Assembly (NCBI GenBank): GCA_964496975.1
Contig: CAZCBN010000064.1
Location: 1-17,397, forward strand
From: CAZCBN01 sp964496975
GTDB taxonomy: Bacteria; Planctomycetota; Phycisphaerae; Phycisphaerales; UBA1924
Direction: 5' to 3'
DNA: 17,397 nucleotides
A model generated the notes under the pieces. The model did not search any database. It worked only from the letters and a program-made list of their open reading frames with translations, and was not told the origin of the DNA. Positions 1 through 6,935 of the stretch are shown one piece after another (position 1 is the stretch's first letter; the number at the start of each line of letters is the position of its first letter). A program made the position numbers and the translations under genes.

Positions 1-558
1 GGGGATGGTTTGCTCGACGCGCCAGCGGTTGAAGGTGCCGGTGAGGCGGACCGAGACGGGCTGGTGGGCGCTGCCGTCGAGCGGGCCCTGCGAGGCGGCG
101 GCGCGGAAGACGGGGCGGAAGATCTCTACCCGGCCCTCAAGCCCGCGGACGGTGACGCGGCCCACGTGGTAGGTGGGGAGGCTGGCGGTGTCCGGGCCGT
201 AGAGGACGACGCCGGGGCCCAGATCGGAGAGGATCTTGGCGGTGTTTTTGGGGAGCATGCCGGGGGGCGGGTTGACGGCGATCTGCAGGCCGGCGCCGGT
301 GTTGGCGAGGCCCACGGGGTAGTGCTCGATGACCCAGGCGAGGCTCTTGCGCGTCACCTCGACGACGGGCGTGGTGTTGGGGTCGGCCTCGACGTACTGG
401 CCCGGCACCTCGGGGTAGATGGTGTAGCTGCCGCAGCCGGCGAGGGGAGACAGGGCGAGGACGCTGGCGGCGCAGACGCCGATCGCGGCGGCGAGGGCGC
501 GGGCGGCGGCCGGGGCGTGCGGGCGGGGGCGGGGGCTTGGGGCAGATGTGCGGGGCAT
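1..558 (-). CDS. Putative lipoprotein of unknown function (3' end missing)
   Basis: Reading the minus strand from an ATG at 558 gives 186 open codons to the window edge with no stop, so the C-terminus is missing. The N-terminus starts MPRTSAP, is rich in Arg and Pro for about 20 residues, then has a hydrophobic stretch ending in the lipobox LAGC, with the lipidated Cys at about residue 42. This indicates a signal peptidase II substrate anchored in a membrane. The mature part (from GSYTIYPEVPGQY) contains motifs such as SLAWVIEHYPVG and GPGVVLYGPDTAS and ends in a beta-rich stretch (PVSVRLTGTFNRWRVEQ). I do not recognise the family. The frame is supported by the lipobox, the codon pattern and the divergent arrangement with the gene at 806. 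The long plus-strand frame across the same stretch looks like an antisense shadow. Confidence 0.68.
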   Translation of the reverse strand, partial: MPRTSAPSPRPRPHAPAAARALAAAIGVCAASVLALSPLAGCGSYTIYPEVPGQYVEADPNTTPVVEVTRKSLAWVIEHYPVGLANTGAGLQIAVNPPPGMLPKNTAKILSDLGPGVVLYGPDTASLPTYHVGRVTVRGLEGRVEIFRPVFRAAASQGPLDGSAHQPVSVRLTGTFNRWRVEQTIP

Positions 559-607
559 GCGGGGCCTCGGGCGTGCGGCGGGGTGGGGAACGACTGCGGC
601 GGACTGG

Positions 608-682
608 CTTCGGCCGAGATGGTCTGGGCCGAGATGGGCCGGGCCGGGATGGGCCGGGCCAGGGCGGGCCGGGCTGCGCGGG
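608..682. repeat. 15-bp degenerate tandem repeat, about 5 copies
   Basis: The gap between the divergent lipoprotein and ubiX genes holds consecutive 15-nt units: cttcggccgagatgg (608), tctgggccgagatgg (623), gccgggccgggatgg (638), gccgggccagggcgg (653), then a decayed copy from 668. It lies 50-124 bp upstream of the lipoprotein ATG, so it may overlap that gene's promoter or leader. No promoter was recognised in this gap. Confidence 0.7.
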
Positions 683-805
683 TGAGCCGACCCGCCCGGA
701 CAGTGACCGCCGCGCGGCGCACTGTACGGAGGGCGCGGGTGGGAAGGGTGGGATTGTGGGGCGTGCCGTGCAACGGGCGGCGAGGCCTCGTCGATACCAT
801 CAACC

Positions 806-1645
806 ATGGTGCACACCGGGGCTGGACAGGCTGCGACACCCGCTTCGTCTCCGGCGGCCTCAGAGAGCTCGGCGGCCGAGCGGGCGGCCGATCGGGCCGC
901 CGAGCGGGCGGCGGCGGCGCGGCGGGCGATGCTGCCGGTGGCCGAGGTGCCGCGCGAGGTGCCGCCGCTGAGCGGGCGTGTGTTCGTGCTGGGCATCAGC
1001 GGGGCGAGCGGGGCGCCGTACGCGGTGCGGCTGCTGGAGCAGATGCTGCTGGGCGGGCACGTCGTGCACCTCGTGGTCAGCGAGTACGGGCAGCGGCTGG
1101 TGTTTGACGAGCTGGGCGTGCGGCGGATCGACCTTGCGGAGCTGTGCCCGCACTTCTTTCAGGCGGGGGCTGGTGGATCAGGCGGCGGGGGATCAGGCGG
1201 GGGTGGATCAGGCGGGGGGGGCGAGACGTTCGGCGCGGCGATGCGGCCCCGCGTGATCCTGCACCCCAACAAGGACGTGGGGGCGGTGATCGCGAGCGGC
1301 AGCTTCATCCACCACGGCATGGTGGTGATGCCGTGCAGCAGCACGAGCCTGGGGGCGATCGCGACGGGGAGCGGGAGCAACCTGCTGAGCCGCGCGGCGA
1401 TGGTGACGCTGAAGGAGCGTCGGCCGCTGATCGTGGGGCACCGCGAGATGCCGCTGAGCCTGATCGACATCGAGAACATGCGTCAGTTGACGCTGGCGGG
1501 CGCGATCATGTGCAGCCCGAACCCGGGCTTTTATCTGCTGCCGACGAGCGTGCACGAGATCGTGGACTTCACGGTGGGGAAGGTGCTGGACCTTTTGGGC
1601 GTGCCGCACGGGCTGAAGATCCGGTGGGAGGATGCGGGGCGGTAG
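806..1645 (+). CDS. ubiX: Flavin prenyltransferase UbiX (prenylated-FMN synthase) with internal Gly-Ser linker
   Basis: UbiX transfers a dimethylallyl group to reduced FMN to make the prenylated flavin used by UbiD-family decarboxylases; it is a cytosolic oligomer. Visible signatures are the Rossmann-like GISGASGAPYAVRLL near residue 63, MVVMPCSSTSLGAIATG, RAAMVTLKERRPL, the H-R-E-M-P-L stretch and PGFYLLP, so the Arg, Lys, Arg-Glu and Tyr that line the phosphate and flavin sites in characterised UbiX proteins are present. The Arg of the last helix appears as Lys (VGKVLDLL). The protein is 279 aa against a usual 190-200. The excess is an Ala/Arg-rich N-terminal extension of about 55 residues and a glycine-serine linker near residues 121-136. 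No Shine-Dalgarno precedes ATG 806, so a start at ATG 929 or later is possible. No UbiD partner is in the window. Confidence 0.9.
   Translation: MVHTGAGQAATPASSPAASESSAAERAADRAAERAAAARRAMLPVAEVPREVPPLSGRVFVLGISGASGAPYAVRLLEQMLLGGHVVHLVVSEYGQRLVFDELGVRRIDLAELCPHFFQAGAGGSGGGGSGGGGSGGGGETFGAAMRPRVILHPNKDVGAVIASGSFIHHGMVVMPCSSTSLGAIATGSGSNLLSRAAMVTLKERRPLIVGHREMPLSLIDIENMRQLTLAGAIMCSPNPGFYLLPTSVHEIVDFTVGKVLDLLGVPHGLKIRWEDAGR
1172..1222 (+). repeat. In-frame 15-bp repeat coding a natural (GGGGS)-type linker in ubiX
   Basis: Three units of the pattern ggatcaggcggnggg follow one another and translate as repeated GGSGG/GGGGS. Every serine in the tract is TCA, an uncommon codon in this GC-rich gene, and each copy carries the same GGATCAGG core, pointing to expansion by slippage or duplication rather than independent glycine enrichment. 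The tract sits in the variable segment before the NKDVGAVIASGS strand, in place of a surface loop. Confidence 0.85.
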
Positions 1646-1728
1646 GGGCGGATGGTGCGGGCGATGCGGGCGATGCCGCGGAGGCCGAGCGGCGGGCCGT
1701 GGGTCGCGCCGGGCGGTCGGCGACACGG

Positions 1729-2367
1729 TCAGGGCGACTTGCGGCCCGCGGGCTTGGGGCCGGCTTTGGCTGCGGGTTTGACTGCGGATTTGGCTGTGGG
1801 TTTGACTGTGGCTTTGGCCGCGGGTTTGGCGGGCGCCGGCGCTTTGGGGGCGGAGGTCGACGGCTTGGACGGCGTCGACGGCTTCTTTCGCGGGCCGGCG
1901 GGTGACGCGGGGCGTTGCGAGCGGGCGGCCAAGCCCGCCTCGTAGACGCGGACGAACTCGTCGACCGGGACCTGTCGCACCGCGTCGCCGATGATGTGGA
2001 GGGGGACGTCGTCGAGCTTTTTGAAGCGGACGCAGCCCTTGCCCATGTCGAGCTTTTTGCCGGTGGCGAGCCAGGCCTCGCGGAAGGCGTCTTGCAGGCT
2101 CGGGTTCATGTAGATGCAGAAGAGGTAGAGGGCCATGTGGTTCTTCTGCGAGGCGATGCTCGCGAAGGGCAGGGGCTCGGCGGGGTTGCAGTGGTAGCCG
2201 GCGGGGTAGATCGTGTGCGGCACGGCGTAGCCGATCATGCCGTATTGGATGATCTCGGCGTACCCCTCGGGAAGGTTTTGAAGGATGACGTCGCGCACCG
2301 CGGCGATGGCCTCGCGGCGATCGGGCGGAAGGGCGGCGAGGTAGGCCTCGGGCGTGGTGGGTCGCAT
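1729..2367 (-). CDS. DUF1801 (YdhG-like) domain protein with Lys/Ala/Pro-rich C-terminal tail
   Basis: From ATG 2367 (MRPTTPEAYLAALPPDRR) the protein is 212 aa; an in-frame GTG at 2376 is a 3-codon-longer alternative. The first 150 residues match the DUF1801/YdhG fold: the opening helix 'YLAALPPDRREAIAAVRDVI', then YAEIIQYGMIGYAVP, the tract HMALYLFCIYM, and GKGCVRFKKLDDVPLHIIGD. The family includes proteins labelled as iron chaperones (frataxin-like); the molecular role is not settled. The last 55-60 residues are a low-complexity basic tail of K, A, P, S and T (AKPAAKATVKPTAKSAVKPAAK and similar), coded by a degenerate 12-bp periodic DNA stretch. Such tails resemble histone H1-like nucleic-acid-binding extensions. 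The gene begins 41 bp past the dnaE stop on the same strand, so it is probably co-transcribed with dnaE. Confidence 0.85.
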   Translation of the reverse strand: MRPTTPEAYLAALPPDRREAIAAVRDVILQNLPEGYAEIIQYGMIGYAVPHTIYPAGYHCNPAEPLPFASIASQKNHMALYLFCIYMNPSLQDAFREAWLATGKKLDMGKGCVRFKKLDDVPLHIIGDAVRQVPVDEFVRVYEAGLAARSQRPASPAGPRKKPSTPSKPSTSAPKAPAPAKPAAKATVKPTAKSAVKPAAKAGPKPAGRKSP

Positions 2368-2408
2368 GCGGGCCACGGTACCACGCGGGGCCGGGGGCGC
2401 ACAAGAAA

Positions 2409-5400
2409 TTACCGTTTGCGGAACTGCTCGCGCTTGTCGTCGCGGTGCAGCTCAACGCTGACGCCGCCCTGGAGGCGCACGCTGTCAACACCCAGCACCG
2501 CCGTGAGGTCCGACGCCAGGCGCGGGGCGAGGCGGACGCGCGCGGCCTGCTCGGGCTCCAGGATGACGACGGCCCGATCGGTCTCGACGGCGAGCGCCCA
2601 GGGCACGGGGGGCACATCGGCGGCGAGGACGCCGACCAGCGCAGCGGGCGCAGCGGGCGCGGCGGACGGGGCGGGCAGGGCAGACGGGGCGAGCGCGGCG
2701 CGGCCGTTCGTGTGGTGACCGTTCGTGTGGCCGTTGGCGGCGCCGTTGGTGGCGCCGTTGGTAGCGCCGTTTCCAGCGGGGGATGCCGCGGTGGGGGCGA
2801 AGGCGTCGAGCGCGGCCTTCACCTTGGGCAGGGCGGCGTTCGCCGAGCCGTTGAGCCGGGCCTCGCGGCAGATGACGATGAGCCGGCCCTTCTCCAGCGG
2901 CACGCCCTCGATCGGCACCAGGCGGTCGACCACGATCTGCGGCTCGCCGCGCGAGAGGTCGACGCGGCCCAGGACGAACTTGGGGCGGTCGGCCTCGGCG
3001 CCCTCGCACAGGTGGCCGAAGTCGGCGTAGGGCTTCGCGAACAGCACGCCCTCGCACGTGCCCGTGGTGTCTTCCAGCACCAGCACGGCCATCTTCTGCC
3101 CGGCGCTGCGGCCCGTCTTGCACACCAGCGTGCGGCCGCTCTGGATGAGCGCGGCGACGATGACGCGCTCGTCCTGCCGCAGGCCCTTCAGGTCGGCGAT
3201 GCGCTTCTCCGTGAAGACCTGGGCCCAGGGCGACCACTCCTCCAGCGGGTGGTTCGACACATAAAAGCCCAGCGTGTCCTTCTCCTGCCGCAGCGTTTCG
3301 GCCTCGTTCCACGCGGGCACGCGGGCGAGGGGGAGCTCGGCCGACGCGGGCGCGGCGGCGCCGCCCTTCTTCGCCGCCGGCTCGGGCGGCGCGCCGAAGC
3401 CGAACAACTGGGCCTGCCCCGCGGCCCGGTCGGCGGCGATTTTTTGCCCGGCGCTCACGGCGGCCTCGATGCTCGCGACGAGCGCGGCCCGCTTGTCGCG
3501 GCCGTGCACGCTGTCGAAGCAGCCGGCCTTGATGAGCGCCTCGATGCCGGCTTTGTTGATGGCGGTGCTGGGCACTCGCTCGCAGAAGTCAAAGAGGGAT
3601 GAAAAGGGCGAGCCACGGAGCGACGAAGCCACGGAGCCACGAAGGGCCGACGCATCGGCGCTCGGGTCAAGATCTTCCCTCCGTGGCCTCGTGGCTTCGT
3701 CGCTCCGTGGCTTTCCGCCTGACCGCTCCCGCACGATCGCCTCGATCGCCTTCGCCCCGACGCCCTTGATCGCCTTGAGGCCGAAGCGGATGTGACCCGT
3801 TGCCGCGCTGTGCGGCTCGCCCGATTGGAAGACCACCGCGAAGTCCGCCTGCGAGAGGTTGACATCCGGCGGCTTCACCTCGATGCCGGTGCGCAGGAGG
3901 GGGTATCGGCCGCTGGGTGGGGCGGCTCTCCGAGCCGCCTCTTCCGGCTCTCCAGCATGGCCGTGGGAACCGTCGGCGAACGGAGCCGCTGAAGCGGCGG
4001 CTCGGAGAGCCGCCCCACCCAAGGCCCCGCTCTGAACATCCAGCACCTGCGTCTTCTTGCAGTCTTCGAGGTACGGCAGCCACTCGCTGGCTTTTTGGGC
4101 CTGGCTCTCAAAGCTGAGGAAGGCCGCCATGAACTGCGCGGGGAAGTAGGTCTTAAGGTACGCCGTCTGGTACGCGACGATGGCGTAGCCCGTGCTGTGG
4201 CTCTTGTTGAAGCCGTAGCCGGCGAACTTGAGGATCAACTCGAAGAGGTCTTCCGCGGCCTGCTTGGTGAGGCCCTTTTTCTGGCTGTTTTCCACGAACA
4301 CCGGCCGGGCCTTGGCGATGTCCTTTTCCTTCTTCTTGCTGATCGCCTTGATGAGGCTGTACGCGGCGCGCAAGGGGATGCCGCCCAGTTCGTGCACGAT
4401 CTGCATCACCTGCTCTTGGTAGACCATCACGCCGTAGGTGTCGGCGGTGAGGCGGTCGACGATTTCGTGCACCACGGGCACGTGGTCCTGCCCGTGCTTG
4501 CGGCGGTTGTAGTCGGGGATGAGGTCCATCGGCCCGGGCCGGAAGAGCGCGTTGGCGGCGATGAGGTCTTCGAGCCGGTCGGGCTTCATGTCGAGCAGCA
4601 GCCGCCGCATGCCGCCGGATTCAAACTGAAAGACGCCGGTGGTGTCGCCGCGCTGGAAGAGCGCGAAGACGTTGGGGTCGTCGTAGGTGAGGCGGTCGAG
4701 GTCGAGGGGGTGGGGTTGGGAATAGCCACGGAGCGACGAAGCCACGGAGCCACGAAGGGCCTCATGATCCACGCCGGCGTTGTCATCTCCGCCTCTTCGT
4801 GGCTTCGTGGCTTTGTGGCTCCGTGCCTGCCGTTCTTCCCACGCCGCCGCAAGCCCAACCGCGCTCCAGACCTCGCGATCCCCCAGCCCCTCGCCGATCA
4901 GCGCCTTCGTCCGCTCGATGATCGACAGCGTGCGCAGGCCCAAAAAGTCCATCTTCAGCAGGCCCATCTTCTCGCACGTCGGGCCGTCCCACTGCGTGAT
5001 GGTGTCCTCGCTGCCGCTCTGCTTGTACAGCGGCACCAGTTCGTGCAGGGGCCGCGTCGCGACGATGACGCCCGCGGCGTGCACGCTCGCGTGCCGCGCC
5101 TGGCCCTCAATGCGCCGGGCATGGTCGATCACCCGGCGGACGCGGTCGTCCTCGTCGTACCACTTCTTGAGGTCGGGCTCCTGCTCCAGCGCCTTGTCGA
5201 GCGTGATCTTCAGCTCTTCGGGGACGAGTTTCGCAAGCTTGTCCGCGTCGGCCAGCGGCAGCTCCATCACGCGCGCGCAGTCGCGGATGGCGGCCCGGGC
5301 CTTCAGCGTGCCGAAGGTGATGATCTGCGCGACGTGGCCGTACTTGCGGCGCACGTAGTCGATCACGCGGCCGCGGCCGTCCTGGCACAGGTCGATATCG

Positions 5401-6935
5401 ATATCGGGGTATTCGCTGCGGTCGGGGTCGGTGAAGCGCTCGAAGAGGAGGCCGTACTTCACCGGGCAGGCGTTCGAGAGGCCCAGCACGTAGCCGACCA
5501 TGGTGCCCACGCCCGAGCCACGCGCGATGGCCGGGATGCCCTGCTGGCGGCCCCAGTTCACGAAGTCCCACACGATGAGGAAGTACGCGCTGATGAGCTT
5601 GTCGGCGAGGATCTTCAACTCGCGGTTGAGCCGGGCCCAGCGCGGGTCCTCATCGCCTTCCTGGGTGGGGCGGCTCTCCGAGCCGCCGCTTCGCGAATCC
5701 CCGGGTACCGAAGAGGCGGCTCGGAGAGCCGCCCCACCCAAGGCCCCACCAGCCGACCTGCCCAGAATCTCCGGCCCGTAGCGCCACACCATCCCCGCCT
5801 CGGCGAGCAGGCGCAGCGCCGTGTCGCACGCCTCCTTCAGCGCGGCCTTGTCGGCGTCCTGGCCCGCGGGCTCCAGCGTGAAGCGCGAGCAAAAATCCTT
5901 GTACCACGCCGTCAGGTCGCCGCCGTACGCGGGGTCGTCGTGCCGCGGGAGGGCCTCCGTCGGGGGGCACTTCACCACCACCACCGGCGCGTGGTTGGCG
6001 CCGATGGGCATCGTCACGTTGCACCGCTCGGCGATCGACACCGTGTTGGCCAGCGCCTCGCGGCCTGCGTCGCCGTAGGCCTGGTTGTTGTAGGTCTCGT
6101 TGTCGAAGAGCGCGACCATCTCCGCCGGGCTGGTGACGTACAGCCGCGGGTCGTACTTCATCCGGCTTTCGTCGCTCTTCGCCTTGCCGGTGCTGATGCA
6201 GATGAGCGTGTCGTGCGCGTCGTGGTCCTCGGCGCGCAGGAAGTGGCTGTCGTTGTCGCACACCAGCGGGAGCCCCAGCTCTCGCGCCAGGCGGATCAGG
6301 TGCGGGTTGATCGCCACCTGCTCGGGCACGTGGTGCTGCAGCTCGATGTAGAACCGAGGCCCCGCCGGCCCGGGCTTGAAGACCGACGCGTGCCACTCCG
6401 CGACCTCGACCGCGGCCTTCCAGTGCTTCTTGTCCCGCGTCGCCTCGAACTGCTCCAGGTGGTGGGCCAGCTCGCTGCCCAGGTGGCCGTTGATGGCGAT
6501 CAGCCCCTCGGCGTGGGCCGAGAGCATCGACCGGTCGGTCCGCGGCTTGAAGTAGAACCCCTGCAGATACGCGTCGGACCCGATCGCCATCAGGTTCCGC
6601 CAGCCGGCGTCGTTCTCGGCCAGCAGGACGAGGTGGTAGCCGCCGTCTTGCACGCCGGTGTAGGTGCGGTCCCGCCGGTCGCCGGCGGCGACATAGGCCT
6701 CGCAGCCGAGGATGGGCTTCAGGCCGGCGGCCCGGGCCTGCTCATAGAAGGAGACGGCGGCGTGGAGGTTGCCGTGGTCGGTGACGGCGACCGCGGGCAT
6801 GCCGAGTTCTCGGACCCTGGCGATCAGCTTGTCCAGCCGGTTGCCGCCGTCCAGCAGCGAGTACTCGCTGTGCAGGTGCAGGTGGACGAACCGCGCCGGG
6901 GCGGCCACAACACCTTGGGGCGAAGGTTCCGACAC
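2409..6935 (-). CDS. dnaE: DNA polymerase III alpha subunit, DnaE1 type, interrupted in frame by four palindromic repeats
   Basis: This is the catalytic subunit of the replicative polymerase. GTG 6935 gives VSEPSPQG... and 1508 aa; it is chosen because the PHP domain starts 15 residues later (FVHLHLHSEYSLLDGG) and AAGGGGGG lies upstream. ATG 7040 would add 35 unconserved residues. In order: PHP domain (about 1-290, metal-binding His/Asp/Glu largely kept), palm with PDIDIDL near 510-516 and MDFLGLRTL near 663, fingers with FQFESGGM, ALFRPGPMDLIP, YQEQVMQI and FAGYGFNKSHS, tandem HhH with AIKGVGAKAIEAI, and the OB domain. E. coli DnaE has 1160 aa. Much of the excess is four repeat-coded inserts at about residues 396-425, 703-738, 969-1008 and 1075-1109. 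A further excess is an Asn-Gly-rich linker near 1387-1411. The frame stays open through all inserts. Confidence 0.95.
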   Translation of the reverse strand: MSEPSPQGVVAAPARFVHLHLHSEYSLLDGGNRLDKLIARVRELGMPAVAVTDHGNLHAAVSFYEQARAAGLKPILGCEAYVAAGDRRDRTYTGVQDGGYHLVLLAENDAGWRNLMAIGSDAYLQGFYFKPRTDRSMLSAHAEGLIAINGHLGSELAHHLEQFEATRDKKHWKAAVEVAEWHASVFKPGPAGPRFYIELQHHVPEQVAINPHLIRLARELGLPLVCDNDSHFLRAEDHDAHDTLICISTGKAKSDESRMKYDPRLYVTSPAEMVALFDNETYNNQAYGDAGREALANTVSIAERCNVTMPIGANHAPVVVVKCPPTEALPRHDDPAYGGDLTAWYKDFCSRFTLEPAGQDADKAALKEACDTALRLLAEAGMVWRYGPEILGRSAGGALGGAALRAASSVPGDSRSGGSESRPTQEGDEDPRWARLNRELKILADKLISAYFLIVWDFVNWGRQQGIPAIARGSGVGTMVGYVLGLSNACPVKYGLLFERFTDPDRSEYPDIDIDLCQDGRGRVIDYVRRKYGHVAQIITFGTLKARAAIRDCARVMELPLADADKLAKLVPEELKITLDKALEQEPDLKKWYDEDDRVRRVIDHARRIEGQARHASVHAAGVIVATRPLHELVPLYKQSGSEDTITQWDGPTCEKMGLLKMDFLGLRTLSIIERTKALIGEGLGDREVWSAVGLAAAWEERQARSHKATKPRRGGDDNAGVDHEALRGSVASSLRGYSQPHPLDLDRLTYDDPNVFALFQRGDTTGVFQFESGGMRRLLLDMKPDRLEDLIAANALFRPGPMDLIPDYNRRKHGQDHVPVVHEIVDRLTADTYGVMVYQEQVMQIVHELGGIPLRAAYSLIKAISKKKEKDIAKARPVFVENSQKKGLTKQAAEDLFELILKFAGYGFNKSHSTGYAIVAYQTAYLKTYFPAQFMAAFLSFESQAQKASEWLPYLEDCKKTQVLDVQSGALGGAALRAAASAAPFADGSHGHAGEPEEAARRAAPPSGRYPLLRTGIEVKPPDVNLSQADFAVVFQSGEPHSAATGHIRFGLKAIKGVGAKAIEAIVRERSGGKPRSDEATRPRREDLDPSADASALRGSVASSLRGSPFSSLFDFCERVPSTAINKAGIEALIKAGCFDSVHGRDKRAALVASIEAAVSAGQKIAADRAAGQAQLFGFGAPPEPAAKKGGAAAPASAELPLARVPAWNEAETLRQEKDTLGFYVSNHPLEEWSPWAQVFTEKRIADLKGLRQDERVIVAALIQSGRTLVCKTGRSAGQKMAVLVLEDTTGTCEGVLFAKPYADFGHLCEGAEADRPKFVLGRVDLSRGEPQIVVDRLVPIEGVPLEKGRLIVICREARLNGSANAALPKVKAALDAFAPTAASPAGNGATNGATNGAANGHTNGHHTNGRAALAPSALPAPSAAPAAPAALVGVLAADVPPVPWALAVETDRAVVILEPEQAARVRLAPRLASDLTAVLGVDSVRLQGGVSVELHRDDKREQFRKR
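2727..2772 (-). repeat. 12-bp tandem repeat coding the TNGA-type linker of DnaE
   Basis: Units of ggcgccgttggt occur at 2739 and 2751 with degenerate copies at 2727 and 2763. On the minus strand they code repeated (A/T)-N-G-(A/H), giving the flexible Asn-Gly-rich segment between the OB domain and the C-terminal tau-binding-like region of DnaE. The 12-bp period preserves the frame. Confidence 0.7.
3611..3712. repeat. Family B palindromic element, copy 1, inside dnaE
   Basis: The left arm begins agccacggagcgacgaagcc (3611-3646) and the right arm ends cgtcgctccgtggct (3677-3712), its imperfect reverse complement. The 30-nt loop is unrelated to the loop of the other copy. Within each arm the sequence cycles every 9 nt around ccacgaag/ccacggag. 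In DnaE (minus strand) the arms are read as KPRSDEATRPRRE and ALRGSVASSLRG. It splits the HhH region between AIEAIVRER and SLFDFCERV, which are nearly adjacent in E. coli DnaE. Confidence 0.9.
3913..4028. repeat. Family A palindromic (BIME-like) element, copy 1, inside dnaE
   Basis: Arms 3915-3939 (gggtggggcggctctccg...) and 3996-4020 are perfect 25-nt inverted repeats around a 56-nt loop. Each arm is also a hairpin by itself: GGCGGCTC, 3-nt loop, GAGCCGCC. The right side extends as aaggcccc to 4028, identical to the other copy over 33 nt. In DnaE the first arm is read as GALGGAALRAAAS and the second as EEAARRAAPPSG. It lies between LEDCKKTQVLDVQSG and YPLLRTGIEVKPPDVN. Confidence 0.92.
4724..4828. 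repeat. Family B palindromic element, copy 2, inside dnaE
   Basis: The left arm 4724-4760 is identical over 37 nt to 3611-3647. The right arm, 4792-4828, cycles cttcgtggc/ttcgtggct/ttgtggctc. The loop differs from copy 1. It is read in DnaE as RSHKATKPRRGG and ALRGSVASSLRG, between the helix after MDFLGLRTL and the DLDRLTYDDPNVFALF segment of the fingers. That is a variable linker in other DnaE proteins. Confidence 0.9.
5661..5747. repeat. Family A palindromic (BIME-like) element, copy 2, inside dnaE
   Basis: Arms 5663-5687 and 5715-5739 are perfect 25-nt inverted repeats with a 27-nt loop, and the right arm plus aaggcccc (5715-5747) is identical over 33 nt to 3996-4028. In DnaE it is read as GALGGAALRAAS and then GGSESRPTQ, so the first arm is in the same frame as in copy 1 but the second arm is in another frame. 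It lies just before RWARLNRELKILADKLI, at the entrance to the palm domain. Confidence 0.92.

Noticed and set aside
10..1107. Plus-strand open frame spanning the lipoprotein gene and the ubiX start
   Set aside because: It runs antisense to a lipoprotein with a clear lipobox and then out of frame with UbiX motifs; low-complexity Gly/Ala/Arg.
1172..1222. Synthetic or vector-derived linker in ubiX
   Set aside because: The flanking gene is a continuous, GC-rich UbiX in normal genomic context and the repeat is imperfect, as expected from natural slippage.
3611..5747. Inteins as the explanation for the DnaE inserts
   Set aside because: DnaE is a known intein host, but these inserts are only about 30-45 residues, lack the N-terminal Cys/Ser and C-terminal HN splice motifs, and match DNA palindromes.
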